From assembly GCA_028583685.1 (NCBI GenBank), contig JAMXIF010000065.1:33107093-33171092 (forward strand): a DNA stretch of 64,000 nucleotides, read 5' to 3'. The stretch comes from Petaurus breviceps papuanus. Its lineage: Eukaryota > Chordata > Mammalia > Diprotodontia > Petauridae. The notes under the pieces are model-generated. The model made no database searches. It saw nothing but the letters and a program-made list of their open reading frames with translations, and was not told where the DNA came from. Both the position numbers and the translations under genes were made by a program. This document shows positions 10,876 through 21,200 of this stretch, piece by piece; the stretch's first letter is position 1; the number at the start of each line of letters is the position of its first letter.

Positions 10876-13030
10876 ACTCATCATATACCTCAGGTTGAAG
10901 TCAATCCCTGTCTTACCAAACTTCCAGTTGAAGAAGAGGTCTTGAGTGCCATTAGGCTTCTCTCATGCAACAAAACACCTGGTGCTGACTCTATTACAGC
11001 TGAAATTTATAAGGCGGGGGTCCACTGCTCACACTAAAGCTCACTGAAATCTTCCAGATTGTTTGGCAAGAGGAGATTATTCCCCAGCAGTTGAAAGATG
11101 CCTCAACTGACCATCTCTATAAAGGAAAAAAAAATAGATTGTGTTGGACAATCAAAGAGGTGTCTCTCTCTTAGCCATTGCTGGCAAGTGCCTTGTCAGA
11201 GTCCTCCTTAATAGGCTGATCCTTCACCTGGAAGATGGTCATCTACCCAAGAGCCAGTGTGGCATCAGAAGGGGCATGTTTACACGAGTTTTGGATAAGA
11301 AAGGATGTTCTAGTACTTTCCCAGTAACCAACAGAGTGAAACAGGGCTGTGGGCTTGCTCTGTGCTTTTTAGCATGATGTTCTGAGCAATGTCAGATGCC
11401 TTCAAAGAGGATGAATAAAGCATCAAGGTCAGCTACTGCACTGATGGTAACTTACTTAATTTGAAAAGGCTGCAAGCCAAGGATAACATGAAGGGAGGGT
11501 GTAGCTGCAAGCACCCCAAGGGTCCTCAGGGTTTGCTGCCACCACAGGTTCTTGGATCTGCTTTGTTAAAGGAAAGCAACTCAAAATGGGTTAATAAGCT
11601 TACTTTAATCAGTCAGATATGTATCGTTTACCTCATTCAGGGGAAAAAGGTCAGCACCCTAAACTTCAGAATATACAGACAGTATTATCAAGACAGAAAC
11701 AGATCTAGTAGACAGATTTCCTAACTTCCAACCATTACATCCTTACCCAGTCAACATCTGGGTTTCAACATCTGGGTTTTTTCAAAGGGGGGGGGGCCCT
11801 TTGGACAACGGCTTCCCAGAATCCACATCAAATCACAGAACACTTCTCAAAGTGAGCCCCAAAACAATGCTACACATCAGGGCTTATATAGCCTTCTCCT
11901 GGCTCAGAGAATGTAACAACCTTATTGACTCACTGGCCAATCAAGAAGTATCTACTGAAAAACAAGCCTTCCACCCCAGGCTCCAGGTGCACTTTAGCCT
12001 AGGGGCAGGGAAGATCTTACAAATTTACATTCCCATTACAGAGGGTTGTTACATAACTTTTTGTTTGCAGATGATTGTACACTCAATGCAGCCTCTGAAG
12101 CTGAGATGCAAGAATAGGGATCGATTCTCTGCTACTTGTGCTTATTTTGGCCTGACAATTAACACCAGGAAAACAGAAGTTCTCTACCAGTCAGCACCAC
12201 ACCAGCCATAAGAGGAACCACTGGTTACTGCAAACGGAGAAATTTTGAATGGTGTGAATAAGTCCACTCACCTTGGCAGCATCCTTTCTAAGGATGTGCA
12301 CATAGATGATGAGGCTGATGCATGCATTGCTAGACCCAGCTCAGTTATTTGGGAGGTTCCTAAGGAAAATTTGGGAGAAAAGAGGTACTAGGCTGCCTAC
12401 CAAACCGAAGACTGATAGAGCTGTTGTGCTGACGTCATTGTTATACGCCCATGAAACCATGCCAGAAAACGGAATCACTTCCATTTGAATTATCCCAGGA
12501 AGATGCTGAAGATCACCTGGCAGGATAAGGTACCAGACACTGAAGTCCTTTTTTGAGCTGAATTGCCAGGCATTCAGACTCTACTGCAAAGGGCACAACT
12601 CTAATGGGCTGGCCACATGGTTCAAATGCCAAATGTATGTTTGCCTAAAAAACTCCTTTACAGAGAACACACACAAGGCAAGTGCTCACACAGACAAGGA
12701 CACTTTCAAGATCTTTCTGAAGAACTTTGGAATGAACTGGGAGACATGGGAGACAGGATTGTCCAGCATGGTGTGCCCATATCAAAGAAGGCACTATGCT
12801 CTATGAGCAAAGCAGAACTGTAGCAGCTCAAAAGAAACATGAGATGTGCAAATTTAGAGATGTCTCCACTTCTAATGTTCATATGGACCATTTGTGCCCA
12901 ATCTGTGGTAGAGCCTTCCAAGTTCATATCGGTCTGATCAGTCGTAGTTGGACACACTGTACCTTGACCCAACAAAGTTACACCACTTTGGTCCTCTTTG
13001 AAAAGGAAAGACAACAGCCAACCAACCATT
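10876..13030 (+). mobile_element. RTE-clade LINE, degraded, RT to 3' end
   Basis: Translated pieces in order: VEEEVLSAIRLLSCNKTPGA plus DSITAEIYKAG (RT start, about 10925-11025), RGVSLLAIAGKCLVRVLLNR (about 11155-11215), NRVKQGC (11330), the FADD catalytic box within FLFADDCTLN (about 12055-12085), FGLTINTRKTEVLYQS (about 12145-12195) and the Cys/His tail CPICGRAFQVHIGLISR (about 12897-12950). Several stops and frameshifts separate these frames, so it is dead. It ends CCTCTTTGAAAAGGAAAGAC. A solo LTR sits just before the FADD box. Confidence 0.88.
11500..12040 (-). mobile_element. Solo LTR of an endogenous retrovirus
   Basis: A 541-bp fossil LTR in minus orientation, bounded by TGTA...TACA termini and a perfect 5-bp duplication GAGGG (11495-11499 and 12041-12045). 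On the minus strand it has a TATA box CTATATAAG (about 11882-11892) and an ATTAAA-type poly(A) signal further on. No internal retroviral genes remain, as expected after LTR-LTR recombination. The family is not named; a 5-bp duplication does not settle the class. It is younger than the RTE copy it interrupts. Confidence 0.82.
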
Positions 13031-13284
13031 TAATTTTATGTCCTAAGAGGATAAACAAAGTTGCCGTACTATCAAAAATTATTTCTCCATCTCTCTGACA
13101 ATTGGAAATTATATGATTTATTAGACCTCTAATCAGGGTTCAGAGTAATTTTCTGAGCTCTGAACCTGTGCTTAAGCGTAATAAAGCCTAGGTTTTAACC
13201 TCTGAAATCCCTGCATTGTGACGGGGTTATTCAGCAGCAGTACCTATAACATATACTCAATGGCAATAATTTTCCCATAATACA
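13031..13284 (+). repeat. Possible second LTR end
   Basis: AATAAA at 13180-13185 is followed about 65 bases later by CTATAACA, resembling the R-U5 end of an LTR. No target duplication or matching start was found, so this is only a candidate. Confidence 0.25.
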
Positions 13285-13868
13285 AGTTTGGTCATTTCTG
13301 ACTCTACAGTATATCTCTCAGCCATCCCCTCCTCTCCACTCAGTCACCACTCCAGTTTAGACCCTAATCACCTCTCCCTTGTACTGTTGTAATAGACTCT
13401 TGATGGGACTCCAGGCTTCCACCCTCTCATCTCCAATCTATCATCCGAAATAGCTGCCAAAATAAGCTTCCTTAAACTCAAGTCTAATCTTTAGAGGCTC
13501 CCTCTTGTCACCAAGTTAAAACAGACAGTTCAATTTGTCATTCAAAGCCTTCCACAGTCTGACTCCCATCCATATCTTCAGATTTATTTCATGTTATACC
13601 CCTTCATGAATTTACCATTCCCCAAACTCAGCCTCCTAGCTCCCATCTCCCATCTCTCTGCATTTGCGGGCCCTCTTACACAACCAGGCTAGCATACTCC
13701 CAATGTTCTTCCAACTTCCAACTCATTTCCATTTCTTAGGATCCTAAGCTTCCCTTAAGCCTTAACTCAGAAACTACCTCCTCAGGAAATCTTTCCTGAT
13801 ATCCCTAGTGGGTGTGGTTCTTTATCTTCTCAGCTTATATGATATATTGTAGAACTATATTGTCTAGA

Positions 13869-14155
13869 GGTGACCAGGTGCTGTAATGGATAGAGAAAGA
13901 GCACTGGAGACGAGACCTGACTTCCAATCTTGCCCACATGCTTACTAGCTGTAAGTAGCTGCCTCCTAGCTGTAAGTAGTTACTTACAAGAGACAAATCC
14001 CTTCACCTCTCCTGACTCCAGTTTCCACACCTATAAAATAGAACAAATGATAGTAGCAGCCTCTCAGTATTGTGGTGAGAATAAATGAGACAGTACTAGT
14101 AAAGTACCTTGCAAACCTTAAAGGCTATATAAATACTAGCTATTGTTATAATTGT
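13869..14155 (+). repeat. MAR1/CORE-SINE inserted in L2
   Basis: Runs from GGTGACCAGGTGCTGTAATG to CTATATAAATACTAGCTATT. An internal AGCTGTAAGTAG segment is locally duplicated. Confidence 0.75.
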
Positions 14156-14607
14156 TGAATCAATCTGTTTAATAGAATGTAAGCCCTGTGAGGACTTGGA
14201 CTGGTTTGTTAATTTTTAAAGCTGTATTTGTATGCCAAGTATACTGTGTCTTGCACATAGCAGACAATAAATACTTGTTGAATTGGACTGATTTGGGGAT
14301 GAAGAACAATTAACAATAAAGCCCTCTAGGATTTTCCTATTAGCTGTCAAAGACAGGTCCTACTTCCTCAAGACAGCCTGTCTGACTCTTGCCAAGAAAA
14401 AACAAAGAAAAGATCGTGAGAACGAGAGAGAGCTTCACTCTTCTCAGGGGCTTGCCAAAAGTAAGCTAACTTTCTCTTAGACGGAAGAGCTTCCTGACTT
14501 TTACTCGTTAAACCCAAGTCTGACCACATACATCACTCTTCTTCTCCAGAATCTTTAGTGGACTGCAAGTCCTTTGTTTTCAGGATGAGGTTGAGAGAAT
14601 TAAAAGA

Positions 14608-14788
14608 GGGGCGGTTAGGTGGCAGGGTTAATAGAGCACTGGCTCTGGAGTCAGGAGGACCTGAGTTCAAATCCAGCCTCAGACACTTAACACACTTACT
14701 AGCTATCTGACTTTGGGCAAGTCACTTAACCCCAATTGCCCTCCAAAAAGCAAAAAAAAAAAAAAAAAGAGAGAGAGAGAGAGAGAGT
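14608..14788 (+). repeat. WSINE-type SINE with A tail
   Basis: Begins GGGGCGGTTAGGTGGC, has B box GAGTTCAAATCC, ends CCCCAATTGCC plus an A/GA tail. Flanked by ATTAAAAGA at 14599-14607 and 14789-14797. Confidence 0.88.
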
Positions 14789-14799
14789 ATTAAAAGAAC

Positions 14800-15490
14800 T
14801 GAAACTTTATCAGGATGCCTTTCCAAATCTTCATTTTCCTCATCACTTTTCAGAACTCTCCCAAGTCTTTCCAGAGTCTTGTCATTTTTGCCAGTCTCTC
14901 AGTTTATCTGTCTGTCTTCTCTCCAGCTGAAAACTGAAGATTCTCTGTTGCTACTCTTCCTCACCAAAGTCACCATGTTAGAGTGAAGACGCATGCAACG
15001 TCTGTTTGCCATCTGTCCTGAGCATGTGGCTGAGCATGTGTACACATAATCAGGTTGAACATGATCATCATTTTGGGGACTAGACCCATTACTGCATCAA
15101 TGTGGGAAGCCCCAATGAGGGACAAGGCAGACTGACAGCTGCTCTGTAGTTCAGGGGGTTAGATCAGAGTTCTGATCAGAGTTCTTGGCTGGAAGGGAGT
15201 TTAGAGGCTCTATAATCCAAATTCCCCTTCCTCTCCCCTTCATATGGTGAAAAAGTTGGGAGAATACGGAGCAGACCTAGGGAAAGTGCATGGTGTCTTG
15301 GGTATTTCCTCAAAATGGTGGTTCCAAAAGGAACTCACCAATTAAAGGAGAAAGCTGCAGGCACAGCAGGATCTTCCAGGGTGAGAAGGTTGCTTGGTTA
15401 TGATAGAGTAGTATAGACAATCAGAAGAAGAACTGGGACAGTGACCAAGAAGTGAACAACACCATAAATGGCCTTTTCAAAAGAGATATA
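14800..15490. other. No recognisable feature
   Basis: Unique-looking intergenic sequence without a supported gene or repeat. Confidence 0.45.
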
Positions 15491-15495
15491 GAACA

Positions 15496-15646
15496 ATTGA
15501 TTTTTTTTTGGAGGGCAATTGGGGTTAAGCGACTTGCCCAAGGTCACACGGCTAGTAAGTATGTCAAGGGTCTGAAGTCGGATTTGAACTCGGGTCCTCC
15601 TGACTCCACGGCCGGTGCCCTATTCACTGTGCAACCCAGCCGCCCC
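15496..15646 (-). repeat. WSINE-type SINE, minus strand
   Basis: T run, then GCAATTGGGGTTAAGCGACT, ending CCCAGCCGCCCC. TAGAACA on both sides (15489-15495, 15647-15653) is a likely target duplication. Confidence 0.85.
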
Positions 15647-15653
15647 TAGAACA

Positions 15654-16650
15654 GTAGTTATTGAGGATAGAAAGGTCAGGTGAGTGATTTGGGGTGTTTT
15701 TTTTTTTCAGAATAACAGTGACATAGCTATGTTTATAGACAGTAGAAAATAAGCCAGTAAAGGAGAGATCGAGTGAGGATGGAAAAGGGGGCAATCTGAT
15801 GAAGGAGATGAGATGAAATGAGATCACTTGAACAACTAGAAGGGTTACCTTTAGTAAGGGCTAAGGCTACCACTTCATGTGAGATAGGGGTGAAGGAGGA
15901 GAAAGTGACAGAAGGTGCCTGAATCATAAGAGATGGGGAAGAGGGGAGAATAGGGAGTTGAAGAGCAATGGCCTCAATTTTTCCCACAAAATATGAGGCA
16001 AGATTCTCAGCTGAGAGAGTGGGGGCAGAGAGAACTATGGGAGATTTGAGGAAGGATGAAAAGACTTGGAAGAGTTGCTGTGGAGAGTGGAAGAGTGAGC
16101 TGATAAGAAAGGTATGGCAGGATTGCTTAGCAGTAGTGAGGGCCCAGTAGAGTTTATGTAACATAAATTTGCAAAGGACCAAGTCAGAATAGTTGCAGGC
16201 TTTTCTCCACCTTTGTTCAGTATCATGTGTGAATGAGTAAAGTTAATGAATGGTGGGAGTAATCCAAAGGAGAGGCTTGGTTGGGTGTCATCAGGGATGT
16301 GATAAAGGGGCTAAGGGATTCAAGGGAAGATGACACTGTAGAGTTGAATGATTCACCAAGACGTTAAGATGAGGAGAAGAAGAGAGAGAATTTAGTACAA
16401 GGCAGATGGCCTGGGAGACAACTGAGGGGGTTAAAAAGATTTTACAGTGTAGATGAAGAGTGAGTTTATGTAAGGGAAGGCAGATGGAAAGGTGAAAAGC
16501 CAATAGATTGTGGTCAGATAAGGTCTTTAACATGGAGGGGTACATTTGTGGATGATGGCAAGATCAAGGGTGTGGCCATCTTTGTGCATAGCTGAGGGAC
16601 CAATGATATATATGGTCAATGTAGGGAGGAAAGGGGAGGAGTGTAACACT
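15654..16650 (-). mobile_element. L2 LINE, endonuclease C-terminus to RT start
   Basis: Minus-strand translation gives HKDGHTLDLAIIH (endonuclease end, about 16555-16595), TLSDHNLLAFHLS (about 16480-16520), then a 149-codon open frame at 15733-16182 containing LTTAKQSCHTFLISSLF and PISHEVVALALTKGNPSSCS, and lastly the RT start (about 15640-15740). The RT core and 3' end are missing: a SINE and unrelated sequence follow. The open frame is unusually long for an L2 remnant. Confidence 0.75.
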
Positions 16651-17575
16651 CCCTCCAGATCCACATTCTCCTACCCCACTTGCTGCCCTCTGGGATAGAT
16701 ATGATCTGCCTCTTCAAGGTGCTCCTAAGCTTGGACCCCTCCACTAATTCACTGATTCACCAATGGACCACATGATTCTAGATTGATACATCTGTCTCCT
16801 CAGTAAGTACCACCACCTCTGGCAGAGTTGTTGATTCAGTTGTTAGTGGGACCTTGGAATGTCTTTGATGGATCTTCCAGTCCCACCAGCTGCCTGGGCA
16901 CTCCCATCTCAGAATGCTCATTCAGCTAAGATCAGGAAAGAGAGGCACCAGGGGTTCAGGGACACACAGCAGCCAGGTGGGAGACGGGGAAGTCTCCCCC
17001 CGCCTCCCACCCAGCAGCTCTCAGCAGTCTTCCTCACTCAGAAAACAACAAAGAAAAGAAAGGCAAACTTTTCCACCCAAAACTGCTACATGCACACTCA
17101 GTTCTAGATCAGCCTCTCCATTATCAGTTCTTCATATTTCTCAGTCATCTAGAAGACCCTTCACCACTCCACAGTAACAGCCAGCCACTCGTGATCAGAA
17201 GGACGATCACCAGGCCTCCCATGGCCAATCAAAAGTGGACAAAGAAGACTGCACATAGTCTAATGTGAGGGTTAGGGCACTGCCATCACACAGCTCCAGA
17301 AGCAAGTTCACCCTAAGCTTCTACACACTTGCCTGCTATTTCAGGGAAGGAAAAGTGTTCCAAGGATTATCACATATATTCAGGGTCCTTAGTGAAATAC
17401 AACATTTGACCCATCTTCAGACAAGATTGATTGTCTCTGACAAATGAATTGCTTTCAAGTACTTCTAAAAACTAACTCTAATGAGGTGATGGGAGGTGAA
17501 TAGTCTTGGGTTGTCTGTTAACTAGATTCTGTATGGTCCTTGACTCCACACACCCTGAAGCCTTGTTTAGACAGA
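16651..17575. other. API5 upstream region, no recognisable repeat
   Basis: Unique-looking sequence. Possible distal regulatory DNA for API5, but no motif stands out. Confidence 0.4.
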
Positions 17576-17577
17576 CA

Positions 17578-17700
17578 GTGTGGAGAGGAAGAAAGAGTGA
17601 CTGACCTGCAATCAGGAAGACCCAGCCTCAAATTCTCCCTCTAACACTTAACTGTGGTTACATGACCTTGGGCAAAGTATTTAACCTAAGCCTTGGGACC
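17578..17700 (+). repeat. tRNA-derived SINE fragment
   Basis: CAATCAGGAAGACCCAGCCT and CATGACCTTGGGCAAAGTAT in plus orientation, ending 170 bp before the API5 CpG island. Confidence 0.6.
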
Positions 17701-17869
17701 TTCAATATCACTCTCTTCCTGAATCATAGAGGCAAGAACAAGAGAGAGTGCCCTAGAAGCAGCACGACTTTTACAAGGAACAGCTGGGACGATTTGACGC
17801 CTTCCAGCTATTTAATCCTTCTTCTGTCGGAGCCTCAGTGTCCCTATTTGCACGAAGGAGCTATTGGAT

Positions 17870-18225
17870 GAAAGGACGCGGGCCCAGCTCCCGGGAGCGT
17901 CACACGTGGCTTGTGCGGCTGCGTCTCGCTCCTCCAGTCGCTAGCGGGCGCAGGCGGCGAGCCAAGGCGAAGGCACTCGGAGGGGCGGCCGCTCTCGGTG
18001 GCGTCCGCCGTCAGGCCATGCGACGTCACGCCGTCACGTCGGCCCGTGGGCGCGGGGCGGGGCACGCTGGGCGGGTCTGTGCGCGGCCGCTGCGACGACG
18101 ACGGCGGCGGTGCTAGGGGCGGCAGCGGCGGGACTGAGCGGCGGCGGCGGCGGCGGCGGAGCGGGAGCCCCGGCACAGCGGCGGCGGCGGGAGCGGCGCC
18201 CGAGCCCGGCGCGCACCTAGTCATC
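17870..18225 (+). promoter_or_regulatory. API5: API5 CpG-island promoter and 5' leader
   Basis: Dense CpG sequence begins abruptly near 17870 and continues past exon 1 to about 19190. There is no TATA box near the expected start. Visible sites include a GC box GGGGCGGGGC at 18054-18063, a CRE-like GACGTCAC at 18022-18029 with a second CACGTC just downstream, and an E-box CACGTG at about 17903. A GCG-repeat tract at about 18140-18200 lies in the probable 5' UTR. A dispersed TATA-less start is typical of a housekeeping gene. The exact start site cannot be read from sequence. Confidence 0.75.
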
Positions 18226-18294
18226 ATGCCCACGGTGGAGGAGCTTTACCGTAACTACGGCATTCTCGCCGACGCCACGGAGCAAGTGGGGCAG
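18226..18294 (+). CDS. API5: API5 coding exon 1 (residues 1-23)
   Basis: The exon opens with ATG at 18226 and encodes MPTVEELYRNYGILADATEQ plus VGQ. The donor is CAG|GTGAGC. The start is chosen because it gives the conserved vertebrate N-terminus. The leader is open in the same frame back to at least 17911 but contains no in-frame ATG. Confidence 0.97.
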
Positions 18295-21200
18295 GTGAGC
18301 GAGCGGGCCCGGCCGGGCCGCGGGAGCAGGCCGCGGCGGCTGCTTCTCGGGTTTGAACGCCGCCTCTGCCTCTGCTCCCCCATGAGACCTTGCGCGGGTC
18401 TCTCCTCGGCGGGCCTCAGTTTCTGCATCTGTAAAACCCTTCCGGCGCTCTTCCCGGAGCCTCGGGCTCCCCGTCTGGGGAAAGTCGTTAAGCTCCGTGG
18501 GCCTCGCCTCCCATGGGCGCACCCCTGCTGCTCGGGCGGCCGGCTAATGCAGTTATCCTCGGTTTCCCACTCTGTAAGGCGCGGCCCTGGGCTTCGGTTT
18601 CCCTCCCGGTACCAGTCCGAGGCCTCTCTCTTCGCCTGGGCCTGGCGCTGATCCATCGATGGGCCGACTGCTCCGTCCTTTCCCGGTTCCCCCCGCGACC
18701 CTGCTCAGCTCGGGATCTTCCCTGTTTCGGGCCAGGCCGGGCCCTCTGCGGGCAGGACCTTTTGGGGCCTGCGTGTGCGTGCGGCTGTGCCCCCGGGTGC
18801 TGGCAGCCGCGTCCGGCCTTCCCCGCGTGGGTGGCTCTGGCCGCCCGTGGCGGAGCGGACGTGGCCCCCTCCCGGGGCCTCCGAGGCCACCGCTCTTTCC
18901 GCGGCAAGACGCGGTCGGGGCCGCAGTAGAGGCTGTGCCCCCTCCCGGGTCGCAGCGTGGAGCTGCTCCGCTCGGCCCCGGGGTGCGCCATCGATTCCGG
19001 CCCTGCGGGCACTGACGGGAGCCCGTGACGGGGCGGGCTGGGCCTGACAGACGCCGCCGGCGTTCGTCCTGTCGCTTCCCGGGTTGTGCCCTGGCCCCCG
19101 GGGCCGGACCGCGGCCGGATCGCTACTGCCCACCACCCCCAGGCCGGCGCTGCGGCTGCCAAGGGCCCGACCCGGGGTCTGGGTCTCAGGAAGTACTTTC
19201 AGAAAAGGGGGACGCCTTTTCTTTAAATATTCGGGGTTTATTTTTAGTCAACCATGGGTGGAAATGTGCCCATTTCTGGTTTGAGTTTAAAACTCCATTT
19301 TGCTTTTTTCAAATTAACTGTTTTTAATTAATTAATAATTCAAATTAACTAATTTTCAAATTAATCTCTAACAAGTCTCAGGCGTTTATTAAGCTCTTGC
19401 TGTTTTCCGAGCTATTTGGGGCCGCTGGGTGAGGAAGTAGATAGTTCTGGGCCTGAGGTCAGGAGTTCAGAGGCGGCCTCAGGCACTTGCAAGGCTCTTA
19501 CTGCCGTTTGCCTCAGTTTCCTCGTTTGTGAAACGAGCTGGAGAAGGACCTGGCAGATCATTCCAGCGTCTGCCAAGCAAAGCTCAGATGGGGTCACAGC
19601 GTTGGACACTGCTGAACAGTAGCAGATTGCCAGGGCTGCAAAGGAAGGCAAAAACAAAAAAGGGTAATGATAAGTATCTGTTGTTTATAGGACAGTGCTG
19701 GACGAGAATCAAAAATTTTAAGGTGCCAAATTTCTGTCCTTGAATAAAAGGGAAAGAGAGCTTACAGAGGGTTGGGTGAATATGGTGCTGGAGACAGGAG
19801 GACCAGCGGTGTGACCCTGGGCATTTTCCCTCAGCCTCAGTTTCCTTATCTGTAAGTAAGGGAGTTAGACTCGATGGCCTCTAAGGCACTTTCAAGCCCC
19901 AATTCTATGATCCTGGGCACTCAGCCTTGAATTGTTTGTGCTAATGGAAAGGAGGCTTGCCGATTTGATGATGAAATGCTTTGTGCCTGTGTGTGGTTTT
20001 ACCTTCTTGATTATTTTGCTTCAGCTGAAAAAAGTTTATTTTTCCTTGAATACAGACCACCCAGAGGTGGTGAATATGTGAAGTGGAAAGAGAAACTAAC
20101 CTAGGATTAATTTTTTGTGAATTAATTACTGAGGGTTGTTCTTGTGGCATCTCTATCTGTAAAACTACAAATTATTTTCTATAAAGTGTTGAATATAGCT
20201 CTCAGCACACAGTCATCCAGTTCTGAGTAAATAAATGTTCTCTGCTCAGTATCCTCATGACCACCCTGGTGCCCCAAATATGAAGTAACAGTTTTAGGTT
20301 ATTGAGAGACCTTGTCACAATGAAGTGACTTTCCTTAAGTTTAAGTAATGGAGTTTTAAGGAAGTAGATACCATGATACTGAGATATAACCATGAGACAG
20401 GATTTTCTCCTGTTACTTCTCTAGAAGTAATAGGGAGACAGTATACACACATAAGAAGTGATCACGGAGTTTCTGTTTATTACCCTGAAATTGTGGGAAG
20501 TCTTTTGACCAAATGAGGAAGAGGGCAGAGCCAGGTTAATGAAGGAAGTACCAGTCATCCTTTTCATTTATCGCAGAAGGAAAATAACCATGCCTTTGAT
20601 ATCCATCCTTCCTCCTCTAGGACCTTGCTTCCACTATCATTCTTTTTTGATTATCTTCAGCTTATCCCTCTATTCCATTCTTCCCCATCTGCCTGCAGAA
20701 TTGACAAAGGTTCCCTTCACCCTTCTACTCACCTCTCTGTCCTCTCCTCTTTACCAACAAACTTAGGGAAAAGTAGTCTTCTAATAACCATTACCTCACT
20801 TTTTTACCTCTAGTCTCTTTAAACTTTTACACAGACTTAAATCCACATCATTACTGAGACTTGCCTCAAAAGTCAACGGTGACTTTCTTATTGGCTAACA
20901 GAATGGTCTTTTTGTTCTCATCCACCTTGACATCTGCAACATTTAATGTGAATGACCACTCCTTAACTGCCTTTTCCTGTAGCTTCAAGATATCAGACTC
21001 CTGGTTCTAACAGCTTTCTCTCTAGTTCATTTCACTCTTTTTGGCCTCTGAAAGGCTATGTTTTCCAAGATTTGACCCACAGGTCTTATGGCTTTTCCCT
21101 GTGTTTTGTTCTGTGACACCTTGTTTCCCCTGTGGCTTCATCTGTCACTTCCTCCCAGATAATTCTCAAGACTGTGTATTCAGTGCTAATCTTTCTTCGT

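Larger units (their letters stand above)
10171..14290 (+). repeat. L2 LINE RT C-terminus to 3' end, split twice
   Basis: L2 sequence at 10171-10397 (RT C-terminal region) resumes at about 13285 and runs to 13868, then finishes at 14156-14290 (TTGCACATAGCAGACAATAA). The break at CATATTTAATCAATTAAG / AAGTTTGGTCATTTCTGAC falls inside what is one continuous stretch in other L2 copies. The inserted 2.9 kb holds a SINE, an RTE LINE and a solo LTR. The second break is a MAR1 SINE. Confidence 0.7.

Noticed and set aside
10798-13098. Chain of open frames as a possible novel gene
   Set aside because: The motifs (NKTPGA, FADD, CPICGRAF) identify a degraded RTE LINE.
15733-16182. 149-codon minus-strand frame as a possible host gene
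   Set aside because: It matches the L2 LINE linker between endonuclease and RT, so it is a transposon remnant.
18488-19162. Long open frames on both strands in API5 intron 1
   Set aside because: They lie in a CpG island where stop codons are rare. No homology recognised, and the true exon 1 donor lies just before them.
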